32,869 nt of DNA from Thermoplasma sp. Kam2015 (GTDB lineage: Archaea; Thermoplasmatota; Thermoplasmata; Thermoplasmatales; Thermoplasmataceae). The stretch is taken from positions 1 through 32,869 of the forward strand of contig NZ_QJSM01000034.1 of assembly GCF_003205235.1 (NCBI RefSeq). The letters are read 5' to 3'. Positions within the stretch are counted from its first letter, which is position 1, and every line of letters begins with the position of its first letter. Of the stretch, positions 15,357 through 23,581 are shown piece by piece. A program made the position numbers and the translations under genes. The notes under the pieces are model-generated. The model worked only from the letters and a program-made list of their open reading frames with translations. It searched no databases and was not told where the DNA came from.

Positions 15357-16538
15357 TTAAATTATGTGCAGTTTCTTTCCGAGATCCGCGAATGCATCCA
15401 CAGCGATTTTTATGTCCTGCTCAGTGTGAACTGCTGAAGGCATCAGCCTTATTCTCGCGGTTCCCTTCGGTACAGTTGGATAGACTATGGGTGAAGCGAA
15501 CACATCCTTTTCATCATATAATCTCTTGCTCAGATCAACGGTCTTCTTTTCATCGCCTATTATCACAGGTGTTATCGGTGTCTTGCTGTGGCCAGTATTG
15601 TACCCGATATCCGATAAGGACTTCTTCAGGAGATCAGAATTATGCCAGAGTTTCTTGATCAGCGAGTCGTCCTTCTCTAGGATCTCTATTGCCTTGAGAA
15701 CTGCAGCTGCATCAGCAGGGTTCAACGCGCTGCTGAAAAGGAAAGGCCTGGATTTCTGCTTAAGGAGATCAATAAGATCTGATGAACCTGCTACAAAACC
15801 TCCCATTGATCCAAGTGCCTTTGAGAATGTTCCCATCTCAATATCTACACGATCTTCAAGATGGAAATAGTTCACAATGCCTCTTCCATGATCGCCTAGA
15901 ACTCCTTCACCATGAGCGTCGTCAACGTAAACCATCACATCGTTCTTTTCGGCAACCTCTGTTATCTCTGGCAATGGTGCGATGTCCCCATCCATGCTGA
16001 AGACTCCGTCAGTTATCACAATAGCTTTTTTGAATGAAGACCTGTTTTCTCTGATCTGCTTCTCAAGGTCTTCCACGGAGAGATGCTTGTAAACTATCCT
16101 CTTCGCGGAACTCAATCTTGTTCCATCTATAATACTCGCATGATTCAGTTCTTCTGAGAATATCACATCATCCTTTCCAACAAGAGCAGGTATTGTACCC
16201 ACATTAGCAAGTAGTCCACCCTGATATACCAGAGCAGCCTCCATATGCTTGAACTCTGCGATCTTCTCTTCAAGTTTGGCATGAATTTCATCGGTACCGG
16301 CTATAGATCTCACTGCGCCAGCACCAACACCATATTCTTCTATAGCCTCTATAGCTGCTTTCTTTGTTTCCGGATGATTTGCAAAGCCAAGATAATTGTT
16401 AGAGCACATATTCAGAACTTTCTTGCCGCCAATGGTTACCCAAGATCCCTGAGCACTTTCGATAGTCCTTATGGGAACGTATCTACCCTCTGCCTTCAAC
16501 GCAGAAAGTTCTTCTTCTACCCAGCTCAATTTTTGCAT
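15357..16538 (-). CDS. kbl: 2-amino-3-ketobutyrate CoA ligase / AONS-family PLP acyltransferase
   Basis: A 393-residue fold-type I PLP enzyme of the alpha-oxoamine synthase family, which condenses an amino acid with an acyl-CoA. Diagnostic features are MCSNNYLGFANHPE at 44-57, the substrate/PLP segment ELNHASIIDG with His133, VYVDDAHGEGVLG near 204-215 (PLP-binding Asp and His), and the Schiff-base Lys240 in TFSKALGSMGGF. The length suits Kbl (glycine C-acetyltransferase, threonine breakdown with Tdh) and also BioF-like enzymes. No biotin genes or tdh are nearby, so the specificity is open; Kbl is the usual annotation. A TATA element at 16559-16567 lies 25 nt before the ATG at 16538. Confidence 0.8.
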   Translation of the reverse strand: MQKLSWVEEELSALKAEGRYVPIRTIESAQGSWVTIGGKKVLNMCSNNYLGFANHPETKKAAIEAIEEYGVGAGAVRSIAGTDEIHAKLEEKIAEFKHMEAALVYQGGLLANVGTIPALVGKDDVIFSEELNHASIIDGTRLSSAKRIVYKHLSVEDLEKQIRENRSSFKKAIVITDGVFSMDGDIAPLPEITEVAEKNDVMVYVDDAHGEGVLGDHGRGIVNYFHLEDRVDIEMGTFSKALGSMGGFVAGSSDLIDLLKQKSRPFLFSSALNPADAAAVLKAIEILEKDDSLIKKLWHNSDLLKKSLSDIGYNTGHSKTPITPVIIGDEKKTVDLSKRLYDEKDVFASPIVYPTVPKGTARIRLMPSAVHTEQDIKIAVDAFADLGKKLHII

Positions 16539-16558
16539 ATTTATTTAATCGATAAAGC

Positions 16559-16567
16559 CTATATAAT
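16559..16567 (-). promoter_or_regulatory. TATA box of the kbl-like gene
   Basis: TTATATAGG on the minus strand, centred about 25 nt from the ATG at 16538. Confidence 0.45.
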
Positions 16568-16683
16568 AATTTCATAACATCCCATAACCTGCCACATATT
16601 TGCTCGCTTTCTTTCCTCTTTCTGAACAATGCAGTAAATTTTTCAAAAGGTTTAAAGACATAGGTTAAAGCCACTCGCAAATT

Positions 16684-16692
16684 GCTATATAC
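16684..16692 (+). promoter_or_regulatory. TATA-like element of the rpsB gene
   Basis: CTATATACC. It predicts a transcript start near 16713 and a leader of about 58 nt that carries GGTGATC just before the ATG at 16772. Confidence 0.35.
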
Positions 16693-16771
16693 CTGAAAGC
16701 TATCAACTCATAAAACAGATAATGGAAACCTTAGGTTGATTAAGGTAAAATCCTATTCAATGGGTGATCAG

Positions 16772-17371
16772 ATGGATGAAGAGATGTTAATACCGGAAGA
16801 GGAGTATCAGAAATCAGGAGTGCATATCGGTACGCAGGTAAAGTCCAGCGATATGAAGCCGTACATATTCAAGATCAGAAACGATGGACTTTACATACTT
16901 GATGTTAAAAAGACAAATAGTAAGCTGATAGTTGCCGGAAAGATGCTTGCAAGATTTGAGCCGCAGGATATACTTGTTGTGGCGCAGAGGCAGTATGCGT
17001 TCAGGCCTGTGGCAAAATTTGCTGAGGTCACCGGTGCAACGGCGATAACCGGAAGGTTCAACCCAGGCACGCTCACCAACCCGAGCCTTAAGTTTTACAA
17101 AGAGGTAAAGGTCATAATCGTCACCGATCCTCTTGCAGACGTTCAGGCAATGAAGGAGGCTATAAAAGTTGGTATTCCAATAATTGCTCTGTGCGATGCA
17201 AACAACAAAACCGATTTTGTGGACCTCATAATTCCCACAAACAATAAGGGCAGGAGATCTCTGGCTGTGATATACTGGTTGCTAGCCAGAGAGATATTGA
17301 AAAACAGAGGTACCATATCCAGCTATGATCAGTTCAAATATACAATAGACGATTTCGAGGCTCAGATCTAA
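16772..17371 (+). CDS. rpsB: 30S ribosomal protein S2
   Basis: Archaeal S2 (uS2) of 199 residues, a small-subunit protein at the head-body junction. It opens with [22 protein letters not shown], matching the conserved GVHIGTQ motif. It continues with [14 protein letters not shown], the [11 protein letters not shown] motif, [29 protein letters not shown] and [18 protein letters not shown], all standard for S2. The frame extends to a TTG at 16736, but GGGTGATC directly before the ATG at 16772 is a good ribosome binding site, and the shorter N-terminus is the family norm. In many archaea rpsB sits with enolase and RNA polymerase subunit genes; here it stands alone, converging on the endonuclease gene with a 4-nt overlap. 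Confidence 0.93.
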   Translation: MDEEMLIPEEEYQKSGVHIGTQVKSSDMKPYIFKIRNDGLYILDVKKTNSKLIVAGKMLARFEPQDILVVAQRQYAFRPVAKFAEVTGATAITGRFNPGTLTNPSLKFYKEVKVIIVTDPLADVQAMKEAIKVGIPIIALCDANNKTDFVDLIIPTNNKGRRSLAVIYWLLAREILKNRGTISSYDQFKYTIDDFEAQI

Positions 17372-18237
17372 ATTATATCTTTTACCCTTTTAAGAGCCAC
17401 GTATCTGACCTCATTTTTATATATACTCGCAAATATCATTGTTTTCCTCACGCTTGACGCCACTCGCACACCTCTGCTGATAGAATACCATCTTTCCGTG
17501 TCGGATATGACGCTCACTAGATATTCAGCATGCTGACTCTCATTACCCAGATAGACCCGGAAGTTCGCACCATACTTGAATCCTGTCTTTACTATGCACC
17601 CTCTGCTTACCAGATCAGAAAATACTGTATCTACCGGTGTCACATCATGTTTTCCTGAAATAAAGTTGGCCTCCGTTTCTGTCAGTAATCTGTATCCATG
17701 AAACGTGGATCCGATCCAGCTACTGGCCTCTTGGCTGAGAAAATTTCTTCCTCCCATCTTAACGACAGAACCGGAAATTTTTTCAAAATGAACAGTTCCC
17801 GCCGGTGAAACTTCCTGCGATGAATATATGGTGGGATCTCCTTCCTCATCCACCGTGAAATAAAAATCCACTGGATTTTCCACAAAATCAGAGAATTCAA
17901 TGAGATCTGATTCCCTCATTACCCTGAGGCTCATAGGCCTCTCAGTGGTTTTTCTGAAATACAAGAGGCCAGAATCCTCCTTGACACGGTATCCTCTGTT
18001 CTTGAGAAGTTCATAGGCGACGTATCTATCAAAGGTTACAGCGTTAAAGATATCGGCAACCGATCCATCATCCTTGAACCTTATCCTGCCTTTGAGATAG
18101 AGGTATAGGCATTCGAAAGGATCAAGCACCAGTTTATCTCCGCTTAGGTATCCTATTCTGTACTTTCCTATGATGTAATTTCCACTTTTGCCGTCTTCAA
18201 TTAGAAAGTCATGAGAACCGCAGATGCCTTCTTCCAT
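17368..18237 (-). CDS. endA: tRNA-splicing endonuclease (homodimeric type)
   Basis: A 289-residue endonuclease that cuts introns out of pre-tRNA at the bulge-helix-bulge. It is about 100 residues longer than the homotetrameric enzyme of other archaea, as expected for the form made of a degenerate N-terminal repeat fused to a catalytic repeat. The C-terminal half (about 175-289) holds the catalytic set: [10 protein letters not shown] with Tyr229, HAEYLV with His236, and [10 protein letters not shown] with Lys265. The N-terminal half keeps the fold ([26 protein letters not shown]) but has no triad. The gene starts directly after the stop of the GTPase gene (TAG then ATG), with GGAG in the GTPase end as ribosome binding site, so the two are co-translated. 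Confidence 0.92.
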   Translation of the reverse strand: MEEGICGSHDFLIEDGKSGNYIIGKYRIGYLSGDKLVLDPFECLYLYLKGRIRFKDDGSVADIFNAVTFDRYVAYELLKNRGYRVKEDSGLLYFRKTTERPMSLRVMRESDLIEFSDFVENPVDFYFTVDEEGDPTIYSSQEVSPAGTVHFEKISGSVVKMGGRNFLSQEASSWIGSTFHGYRLLTETEANFISGKHDVTPVDTVFSDLVSRGCIVKTGFKYGANFRVYLGNESQHAEYLVSVISDTERWYSISRGVRVASSVRKTMIFASIYKNEVRYVALKRVKDII

Positions 18238-18744
18238 CTATCTCCTCAATACATTCCTGCTTATTATTCTATCAACAATATCATCAAGAATACCATCAAA
18301 ACCTGTGCCATCCTTGCATGAAACCATATAATAATCTGATCCGAACTTTCTGCTCAACTCCTCAAGATCCTCCTTCCAGATCTGAGCTTCGTACTTGAGA
18401 TCGGTCTTATTTCCAATGATATACACATTGCTCTTGTTCATCCCATGGGCTCTGGTTATGACCCTCTCAGCAAACTGCAAACTACCTGAATCGGTGAGAT
18501 CAATTATAACGATCATGCCTGTGGCAGTTCCCATGGTCCTTTCAGCATCATCATCTGCCTCCTGAAACAGAATGTCGACGCTGTATCTGTTGCCATTTAT
18601 TTCCCTTGTTACTGTCTTCTTTATCAGAGATCTCTGAAGCCCGGGAGTCATCTCCCCATAGACGATATATGATATGAATGAAGACTTTCCGGATCCCTTT
18701 GAACCGATCACGAGGAATTTCCAAGCGAGTTTTTGAATAGGCAT
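18238..18744 (-). CDS. Small Ras-like GTPase with degenerate G3 motif
   Basis: A 168-residue P-loop protein of the Ras/Rab size. The phosphate loop is GSKGSGKSS at 14-22, and the guanine-specific G4 motif NKTD and G5-like SCK are present. In the place of the G3 motif DTAGQ, after the strand SVDIL, it reads FQEADDD, so the Mg-coordinating Asp, the invariant Gly and the catalytic Gln are all missing. It may bind GTP but hydrolyse it slowly or not at all. No lipid-attachment tail is seen. It is the first gene of a two-gene unit with endA. A TATA element at 18767-18776 lies 27 nt before the ATG, fitting a leaderless mRNA. Role unknown. Confidence 0.8.
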   Translation of the reverse strand: MPIQKLAWKFLVIGSKGSGKSSFISYIVYGEMTPGLQRSLIKKTVTREINGNRYSVDILFQEADDDAERTMGTATGMIVIIDLTDSGSLQFAERVITRAHGMNKSNVYIIGNKTDLKYEAQIWKEDLEELSRKFGSDYYMVSCKDGTGFDGILDDIVDRIISRNVLRR

Positions 18745-18766
18745 TGGGCATCAATATGTATCTTTT

Positions 18767-18776
18767 AGTTATACTT
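18767..18776 (-). promoter_or_regulatory. TATA box of the GTPase-endA unit
   Basis: AAAGTATAAC on the minus strand, centred about 27 nt from the ATG at 18744. Confidence 0.45.
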
Positions 18777-18798
18777 TTTCCTCAGAATACTACCCGTC

Positions 18799-18812
18799 CG
18801 CGATGGATCGCG
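18799..18812. repeat. Perfect inverted repeat between divergent genes
   Basis: CGCGAT-GG-ATCGCG lies between the GTPase and aminotransferase promoters. It could be a protein-binding site shared by the divergent genes. Confidence 0.3.
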
Positions 18813-18881
18813 CGTGATCTTTGACAACAGAGCTCAGAGGGAATTTGAAAAATTAGCCTCTGTTAAATAATGGCACTATAA

Positions 18882-18891
18882 TTTTATATAT
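18882..18891 (+). promoter_or_regulatory. TATA box of the aminotransferase gene
   Basis: TTTTATATAT, centred about 25 nt before the ATG at 18912. Confidence 0.5.
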
Positions 18892-18911
18892 TTACATGAT
18901 ATTTAATAATC

Positions 18912-20120
18912 ATGGAATTTAGATTTTCTGACATATTTCAGTATATAAAGCCCTCGGAGATAAGATCATTATTGAAATACACGTCTGACCCTGAACTTAT
19001 TTCTTTCGGCGGTGGAATGCCAAATCCAGAATCATTTCCGCTGAAAGAGATGAAGGAGATCCTAAATGATGTTATAGAAAACTACGGAAAGAAGGCCCTA
19101 CAGTATGGGACAACGGAGGGCCTGGATCCGCTCAGGGATGAATTGGCTAAATATGTTGAGAAGACTGAAGGAATAAGGGCAAAGAGAGAGGAGATCATAC
19201 TCACCACGGGATCGCAGCAGGCCCTGTATGCCATAGGTAAAATATTCGTGAACCCTGGTGAAACCGTAATCACGGAGGGCCCGACATATGTTGGGGCAAT
19301 ATCAGCGTTCAATTCGAACAAGGCAAACATGATCGCCGTTGATCTTGATGATAATGGCATGAACATCGAATTGCTTGAAGAGAAGATAACGAATCTTATG
19401 GCTAACGGAATGAAACCAAAATTCATCTATGTAATACCGACTTTTCAGAACCCGGCCGGTACAACTATGATACTCGAAAGGAGAAAGAGGCTTCTTGAGA
19501 TCTCCAAGAGGTATCAGATACCCATCGTCGAGGATAATCCTTATGGCCAGCTGAGATACGATGGTGAACCTGTACCATCCATAAAGAGCATGGATGATGA
19601 TGGCAACGTTATCTATCTCGGTACATTCTCAAAGGTCATGGCGCCTGGCCTCAGACTTGGATATGTCATTGCGGACAGACAGATAATAGATAAGATAAAT
19701 CTGGTCAAGCAGGGCCTTGATCTGGCTTCTGATTCCCTTTCTGAATATATAGCCTATGAATATCTGAAAAGAGGAGATATATACAGGCAGATACCTAAAA
19801 CCGTTAGCCTGTACAGAAAGAAGAGGGATCTCATGCTGAAATCCATAGAGGAGTATTTCCCGGAAGGAGTCAAGTACACAAAACCAAACGGTGGCATGTT
19901 CCTTTGGGTTTCCCTCGATGAGAAGATCGACACAACAAAGATGCTCGAGAGAGCCCTAAAGGCAAAGGTAGCCTATGTCAGCGGTTCCGCCTTTTATCCG
20001 CATGGGGAGAAGCATAACAGCATGAGGCTTAATTTCACCTATTCGGACGATGATCAGATCGTAGAAGGCATCAAACGCCTCGCATATGTCATAAATGAAG
20101 AGATGGAGATAGTCGAATAA
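18912..20120 (+). CDS. Class I aminotransferase, LysN/2-aminoadipate aminotransferase-like
   Basis: A 402-residue fold-type I PLP aminotransferase. It has the GGGMPNPESFP segment near 33-43 typical of the LysN/kynurenine aminotransferase-like subgroup, TTGSQQAL near 98-105 (phosphate binding), PTFQNPAG with Asn180, VEDNPYG with Asp208, the Schiff-base Lys241 in GTFSKVMAPGLRLGY, and a C-terminal Arg in SMRLNFTY that binds the substrate carboxylate. Enzymes of this subgroup act on 2-aminoadipate, leucine, or aromatic amino acids, and several in archaea are broad. The neighbours give no pathway clue, so specificity is left open. Transcription is likely leaderless from the TATA box at 18882-18891. 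Confidence 0.88.
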   Translation: MEFRFSDIFQYIKPSEIRSLLKYTSDPELISFGGGMPNPESFPLKEMKEILNDVIENYGKKALQYGTTEGLDPLRDELAKYVEKTEGIRAKREEIILTTGSQQALYAIGKIFVNPGETVITEGPTYVGAISAFNSNKANMIAVDLDDNGMNIELLEEKITNLMANGMKPKFIYVIPTFQNPAGTTMILERRKRLLEISKRYQIPIVEDNPYGQLRYDGEPVPSIKSMDDDGNVIYLGTFSKVMAPGLRLGYVIADRQIIDKINLVKQGLDLASDSLSEYIAYEYLKRGDIYRQIPKTVSLYRKKRDLMLKSIEEYFPEGVKYTKPNGGMFLWVSLDEKIDTTKMLERALKAKVAYVSGSAFYPHGEKHNSMRLNFTYSDDDQIVEGIKRLAYVINEEMEIVE

Positions 20121-20154
20121 TATCTAAATCTCATTATTTTGCAATGTAAGCCAA

Positions 20155-20164
20155 ATATATTTTA
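20155..20164 (+). promoter_or_regulatory. TATA box of the coaD-NTPase fusion gene
   Basis: ATATATTTTA, centred about 27 nt before the ATG at 20187. Confidence 0.45.
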
Positions 20165-20186
20165 TTGTTAAAGTCATAACGTCAGG

Positions 20187-21173
20187 ATGATAACCGTTGT
20201 TGGGGGGACCTTCTCAAAGCTCCACAAGGGACACAAGGCACTGTTGAACACTGCAATAGACACTGGAAATGAAGTTGTGATAGGCCTCACAAGCGATGAA
20301 TATGTGAAGAAAAACAAGATATATCCAGCTGTTCCGTATAGCATCAGGTACAGAACCCTCTACAATTATATGATCAAGCGTACCAACAGATTCAGAATAA
20401 GACAGATCGACGACAGAAATGGAAATGCCCCCTATGAGAAGGATTATGAGATAATAGTTGTATCACCTGAAACATATCCCCGATCATTGAAAATAAACGA
20501 GATTCGGATCAGCAACGGCCTGCCTCCACTGAAGATAATCAGGGTGCCATATGTTCTGGCCCAGGATCTATTCCCGATAAGCTCAACAAGGATAATCAAT
20601 GGTGAAATAGACGCAAATGGCAAAAGAAAAATACCTCTAAAAATAGGGATATCAACCAGAAATGAAGCGAAGATATACGCTGTAGAAAAATTTGTCAGAA
20701 GGATTGTGAAGAATTACAGCATAGTGAAGAACGAGGATTATTCGCTCAAAACACAGCAACCATTTGGCGAGGATACGATGGAACTTGCAACCCAGCGCGC
20801 CATGGCCTCCCTTAAGGATAACGACTATTCGATAGGCATTGAGTCTGGGATAATATATGAAAAATTCTCAAAGAAATACTTTGACGTGCATTACTGCGTC
20901 GTTATAGATCGCTTTGGAAACGTTACTAGGGGCATGAGCAGCGGATTTGAGATTCCGGATCACATCGTAGACAGGATGAAACGAGATATGACGTTCTCTG
21001 AGGCTTATTCAAAATATTTCAATCTGGAGGAAATCGATCAGGCAGAGGGTATAATTGGAAAGCTATCCGGTGATAGATTGAAGAGGATAACGCTCATGGA
21101 CGAGGCCATAAGGAACGCCTTCATACCTCGGCTTGATCCTGACTTCTACGATTCCACGTACACGCCACCCTGA
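20187..21173 (+). CDS. coaD: Bifunctional phosphopantetheine adenylyltransferase / NTP phosphatase
   Basis: A 328-residue fusion. Residues 1-150 are an archaeal-type PPAT of the nucleotidyltransferase superfamily: GGTFSKLHKGHKALL with the HxGH motif at 13-16, and ISSTRIINGE near 140. It transfers AMP from ATP to 4'-phosphopantetheine in CoA synthesis. Residues about 150-328 are a DUF84/YjjX-like inosine/xanthosine triphosphatase: PLKIGISTRNEAKIYAVEKF, YSIGIESGIIYE, VTRGMSSGFEIP, and LSGDRLKRITLMDEAIRNAF. That domain should remove non-canonical purine NTPs. Both active-site regions look intact. Most archaea encode the two separately; this fusion is known from Thermoplasma-type genomes. Transcribed alone. 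Confidence 0.9.
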   Translation: MITVVGGTFSKLHKGHKALLNTAIDTGNEVVIGLTSDEYVKKNKIYPAVPYSIRYRTLYNYMIKRTNRFRIRQIDDRNGNAPYEKDYEIIVVSPETYPRSLKINEIRISNGLPPLKIIRVPYVLAQDLFPISSTRIINGEIDANGKRKIPLKIGISTRNEAKIYAVEKFVRRIVKNYSIVKNEDYSLKTQQPFGEDTMELATQRAMASLKDNDYSIGIESGIIYEKFSKKYFDVHYCVVIDRFGNVTRGMSSGFEIPDHIVDRMKRDMTFSEAYSKYFNLEEIDQAEGIIGKLSGDRLKRITLMDEAIRNAFIPRLDPDFYDSTYTPP

Positions 21174-21255
21174 TCCAGTTGATCAACTCATCATCGTTCC
21201 GTCGAATACAGTTCTCAATTTTATCGATACATTCTGTCAGCCTATCTGGGCTTGA

Positions 21256-22188
21256 TCAGGATCCATTTTTTCTGTACTTTCTACCCGTGATCATGCCCAC
21301 CGTGAGGACAAATGAAGACATGATCAGCATCGCCAGAAGGAGGTAAAATACCTCTCTGAAGCCTGTTGGCTCAGCCAAAGCTATGAAACCGGGTATCAGG
21401 CTCATCTTATACACCGTACTGCCTGTGAATATGCCCATGCTGACGGTCTTCCTGCCGCCCATCAGCGAAACAAGGATCATTATGATCTCTGGAAGGGATG
21501 ATATAAGTCCTATACCATAGACACTCAATGCAATTGCGCTGATTCCGGTGTATCTGGCTATCTCTATGGTGCTTCTCACCAGAACATCTGAAGATATGAA
21601 TATCAGTACAAAAGCTAATATTAACAGTACAGCTGAATAACTATGCATGTTTTTTTCATCCGGATCCCTGTTTCCTTTGGCCTTGACAGAGACGTAGATT
21701 ATGAAAGGAACAAACAGTAATGTACTCAGATACCATGGAATATAGTTATATACTATCGATAAACCAATTGAAATCACTGCTAAAGCTATTATTATCGTCA
21801 TGTCGATCATGAAGGATCTCACTACCTTGAGATAGATCAGCGCAACTATGGCAGTGAAGAAGATCATTGTTATGAAATTGGAACCTTCCACAGCGCCTAT
21901 TCCTATCTCCGGATGACGAAAGATCAGTGATGATACTGAAAGCGCAATCTCATCCAGAACAGACGCTAGGCCAATGAAGATCGTACCTGCATACATGTCT
22001 CCAATGCCCATTTCCCTGAACATCGGCACGGCGTTGTCAAAGAAGGTATCGCCCGAAAGCACAAGTATTAGGAGCGAGATCAGGAAAAATGATACGATCA
22101 GAAAAATAGAATGAGTATTATATAAAATTATCAGTATAGATAATACGGTGAGGGAAGAAAACAGTTCAATGGAATGCGGCCTCTTCAA
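21256..22188 (-). CDS. CaCA-type sodium/calcium exchanger-like membrane protein
   Basis: A 310-residue membrane protein with about ten spans in two inverted halves, each with an alpha-repeat of the cation/Ca exchanger type. The first reads AGTIFIGLASVLDEIALSVSSL...AVEGSNFI, the second SVYGIGLISSLPEIIMILVSL...GIFTGSTVYK. The second keeps the S-LPE motif; the first has VLDE in place of SLPE, so ion choice may differ from classical Na/Ca exchangers (YrbG-like). The start is a TTG at 22188, inside the 3' end of speD (23-nt overlap), with GGGAG about 9 nt upstream. It is thus co-translated with SAM decarboxylase, which might suggest a polyamine or cation balance link; that is inference. Confidence 0.75.
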   Translation of the reverse strand: MKRPHSIELFSSLTVLSILIILYNTHSIFLIVSFFLISLLILVLSGDTFFDNAVPMFREMGIGDMYAGTIFIGLASVLDEIALSVSSLIFRHPEIGIGAVEGSNFITMIFFTAIVALIYLKVVRSFMIDMTIIIALAVISIGLSIVYNYIPWYLSTLLFVPFIIYVSVKAKGNRDPDEKNMHSYSAVLLILAFVLIFISSDVLVRSTIEIARYTGISAIALSVYGIGLISSLPEIIMILVSLMGGRKTVSMGIFTGSTVYKMSLIPGFIALAEPTGFREVFYLLLAMLIMSSFVLTVGMITGRKYRKNGS

Positions 22189-22561
22189 TCTGGTTCTCTC
22201 CCGCCTCCTCTATCATATCACCACGTATAATCTTTCTCGTGGAAATTGACGTTGGTCTCAGCTTATCAACAAGATAAGCAAAAGCATCATCTGCAGTCTT
22301 GGGATCGCCGCATGTATATATATCTAGCGTCACCAAGCCATATTCTGGCCAGGTATGAAAAGAAAGATGCGACTCTGCAAGAAGCACTATACCGCTGGCA
22401 CCCCTCGGCCGGAACTGGTAATAGTCAGATGATATCTTAGTAAGCCGACCGTACTCTACAGCGCCCTCTATGATAGGAAACATGCGTTCTGTAGTAGCTA
22501 TCAGTTCTGAATCCACCCCGTAGAAATCTGCAATGATATGAATTCCTACTCCCACTTCCAT
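22166..22561 (-). CDS. speD: S-adenosylmethionine decarboxylase proenzyme
   Basis: A prokaryotic-type SAM decarboxylase of 131 residues, which provides decarboxylated SAM for spermidine or agmatine-derived polyamine synthesis. It is made as a proenzyme that cuts itself before Ser64 in LAESHLSFHTWPE, forming the pyruvoyl cofactor. His69 and Cys84 (DIYTCGD) are the other conserved catalytic residues. Length and motifs are normal. The ATG at 22561 follows GGAGGACG. A TATA-like TATTTAAATA at about 22616-22625 suggests a short leader. The CaCA-like gene overlaps its 3' end. Confidence 0.93.
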   Translation of the reverse strand: MEVGVGIHIIADFYGVDSELIATTERMFPIIEGAVEYGRLTKISSDYYQFRPRGASGIVLLAESHLSFHTWPEYGLVTLDIYTCGDPKTADDAFAYLVDKLRPTSISTRKIIRGDMIEEAGENQIEEAAFH

Positions 22562-22747
22562 CGTCCTCCATACAGGTTTTCACCTCTTAGGTTAAAGGAA
22601 GAATTAATATGTTGTATTTAAATATTTTATCCGGTTGGTGCATATGTTTAAAATTTATGAATACTTATTAATTTAGTAAATCCATTGCCTGTTATTCATA
22701 ATTTAAATAATATTATAGTTAAATTATAATAATACTGTTCAAAATAT

Positions 22748-23506
22748 TCATGAGAGTTCCAAGATATTGGCTTTAACGGGATTATAACGATTTTCGAGCT
22801 GCGGTATTTCAGCCATGGAATAGTGCAGTCGCCTCCTGGAGGTCACAACCATGACGTTTTGACCCCTCACGCATGCTTCAAACGCAGCGGCAAGAGGGGC
22901 ATATTCAATATCTGGCTCGACACCCACATTCCTAAGGGCAACGTATCCAGCCTCTCCAATGGCAGCACGAAGATCGGAAGGTACCTTGGCCATGATATCC
23001 TTCAATTTTTCCTTCACCTCATCATTCAGCTCGTCCGGTATAACGACTATCGACAGCCTGCCTATATTCACGTCTATCATGCCAGACAGATCGGTTATAC
23101 CAAGAAGTCCTCCAGCCTTCGCACCATTTACAGCCCTTCCCCTGGCTCCATCGCCAGAGAGATATGCATATAGATAACCGCCTTTCATTCTGAGGTAGAC
23201 TGTTGATCCTGAATTTATATCTTCAGCGGCTATTGCCTCCCAGATCATAACGCTGTCCAGATCCTTTATATTGGATGTTATGAATTCCCTCATATCAGAA
23301 AGCTGCCTGTACAGGAAATCGAAGCCTTTCTTTGTTATCCTGTTTTCGTTATCTATGAAACCCTCCTTTTGCATATTTTTGATATGATATATGACGCCCT
23401 GGAGTGTTATATCCATGTCCTTGGCTATCTCTGATGGCTTGCGTCTTCCATGATATATATTCAAAAGCACTATTATCTGATTGATCTGATCCGGTTTGGG
23501 CAGCAT
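22748..23506 (-). CDS. Winged-helix transcription regulator (archaeal COG1497-like)
   Basis: A 252-residue predicted regulator. Residues about 8-70 are a winged helix (KPSEIAKDMDITLQGVIYHIKNMQKEGFIDNENRITKKG). The rest is a ligand- or effector-type domain found in an archaeal family of predicted regulators: SVMIWEAIAAEDINSGSTVYLRMKGGYLYAYLS, then a Gly/Ala-rich GLLGITDLSGMIDVNIGRL, then VALRNVGVEPDIEYAPLAAAFEAC. No effector is known to me. A TATA-like ATATATAAAG at 23515-23524 lies only about 13 nt from the ATG at 23506. That is closer than the norm here, so the true start might be further in or the promoter elsewhere. Confidence 0.75.
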   Translation of the reverse strand: MLPKPDQINQIIVLLNIYHGRRKPSEIAKDMDITLQGVIYHIKNMQKEGFIDNENRITKKGFDFLYRQLSDMREFITSNIKDLDSVMIWEAIAAEDINSGSTVYLRMKGGYLYAYLSGDGARGRAVNGAKAGGLLGITDLSGMIDVNIGRLSIVVIPDELNDEVKEKLKDIMAKVPSDLRAAIGEAGYVALRNVGVEPDIEYAPLAAAFEACVRGQNVMVVTSRRRLHYSMAEIPQLENRYNPVKANILELS

Positions 23507-23581
23507 TCAATGCAATATATAAAGCAAACTAAAAAATTTTGTCATGATCCTCTATACATTGGTTTCCTTTTGATTACTATG

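Noticed and set aside
15161-15658. A 165-codon plus-strand frame covering the tRNA gene and the 3' end of the acyltransferase gene.
   Set aside because: It crosses a tRNA and lies antisense to a well-conserved enzyme.
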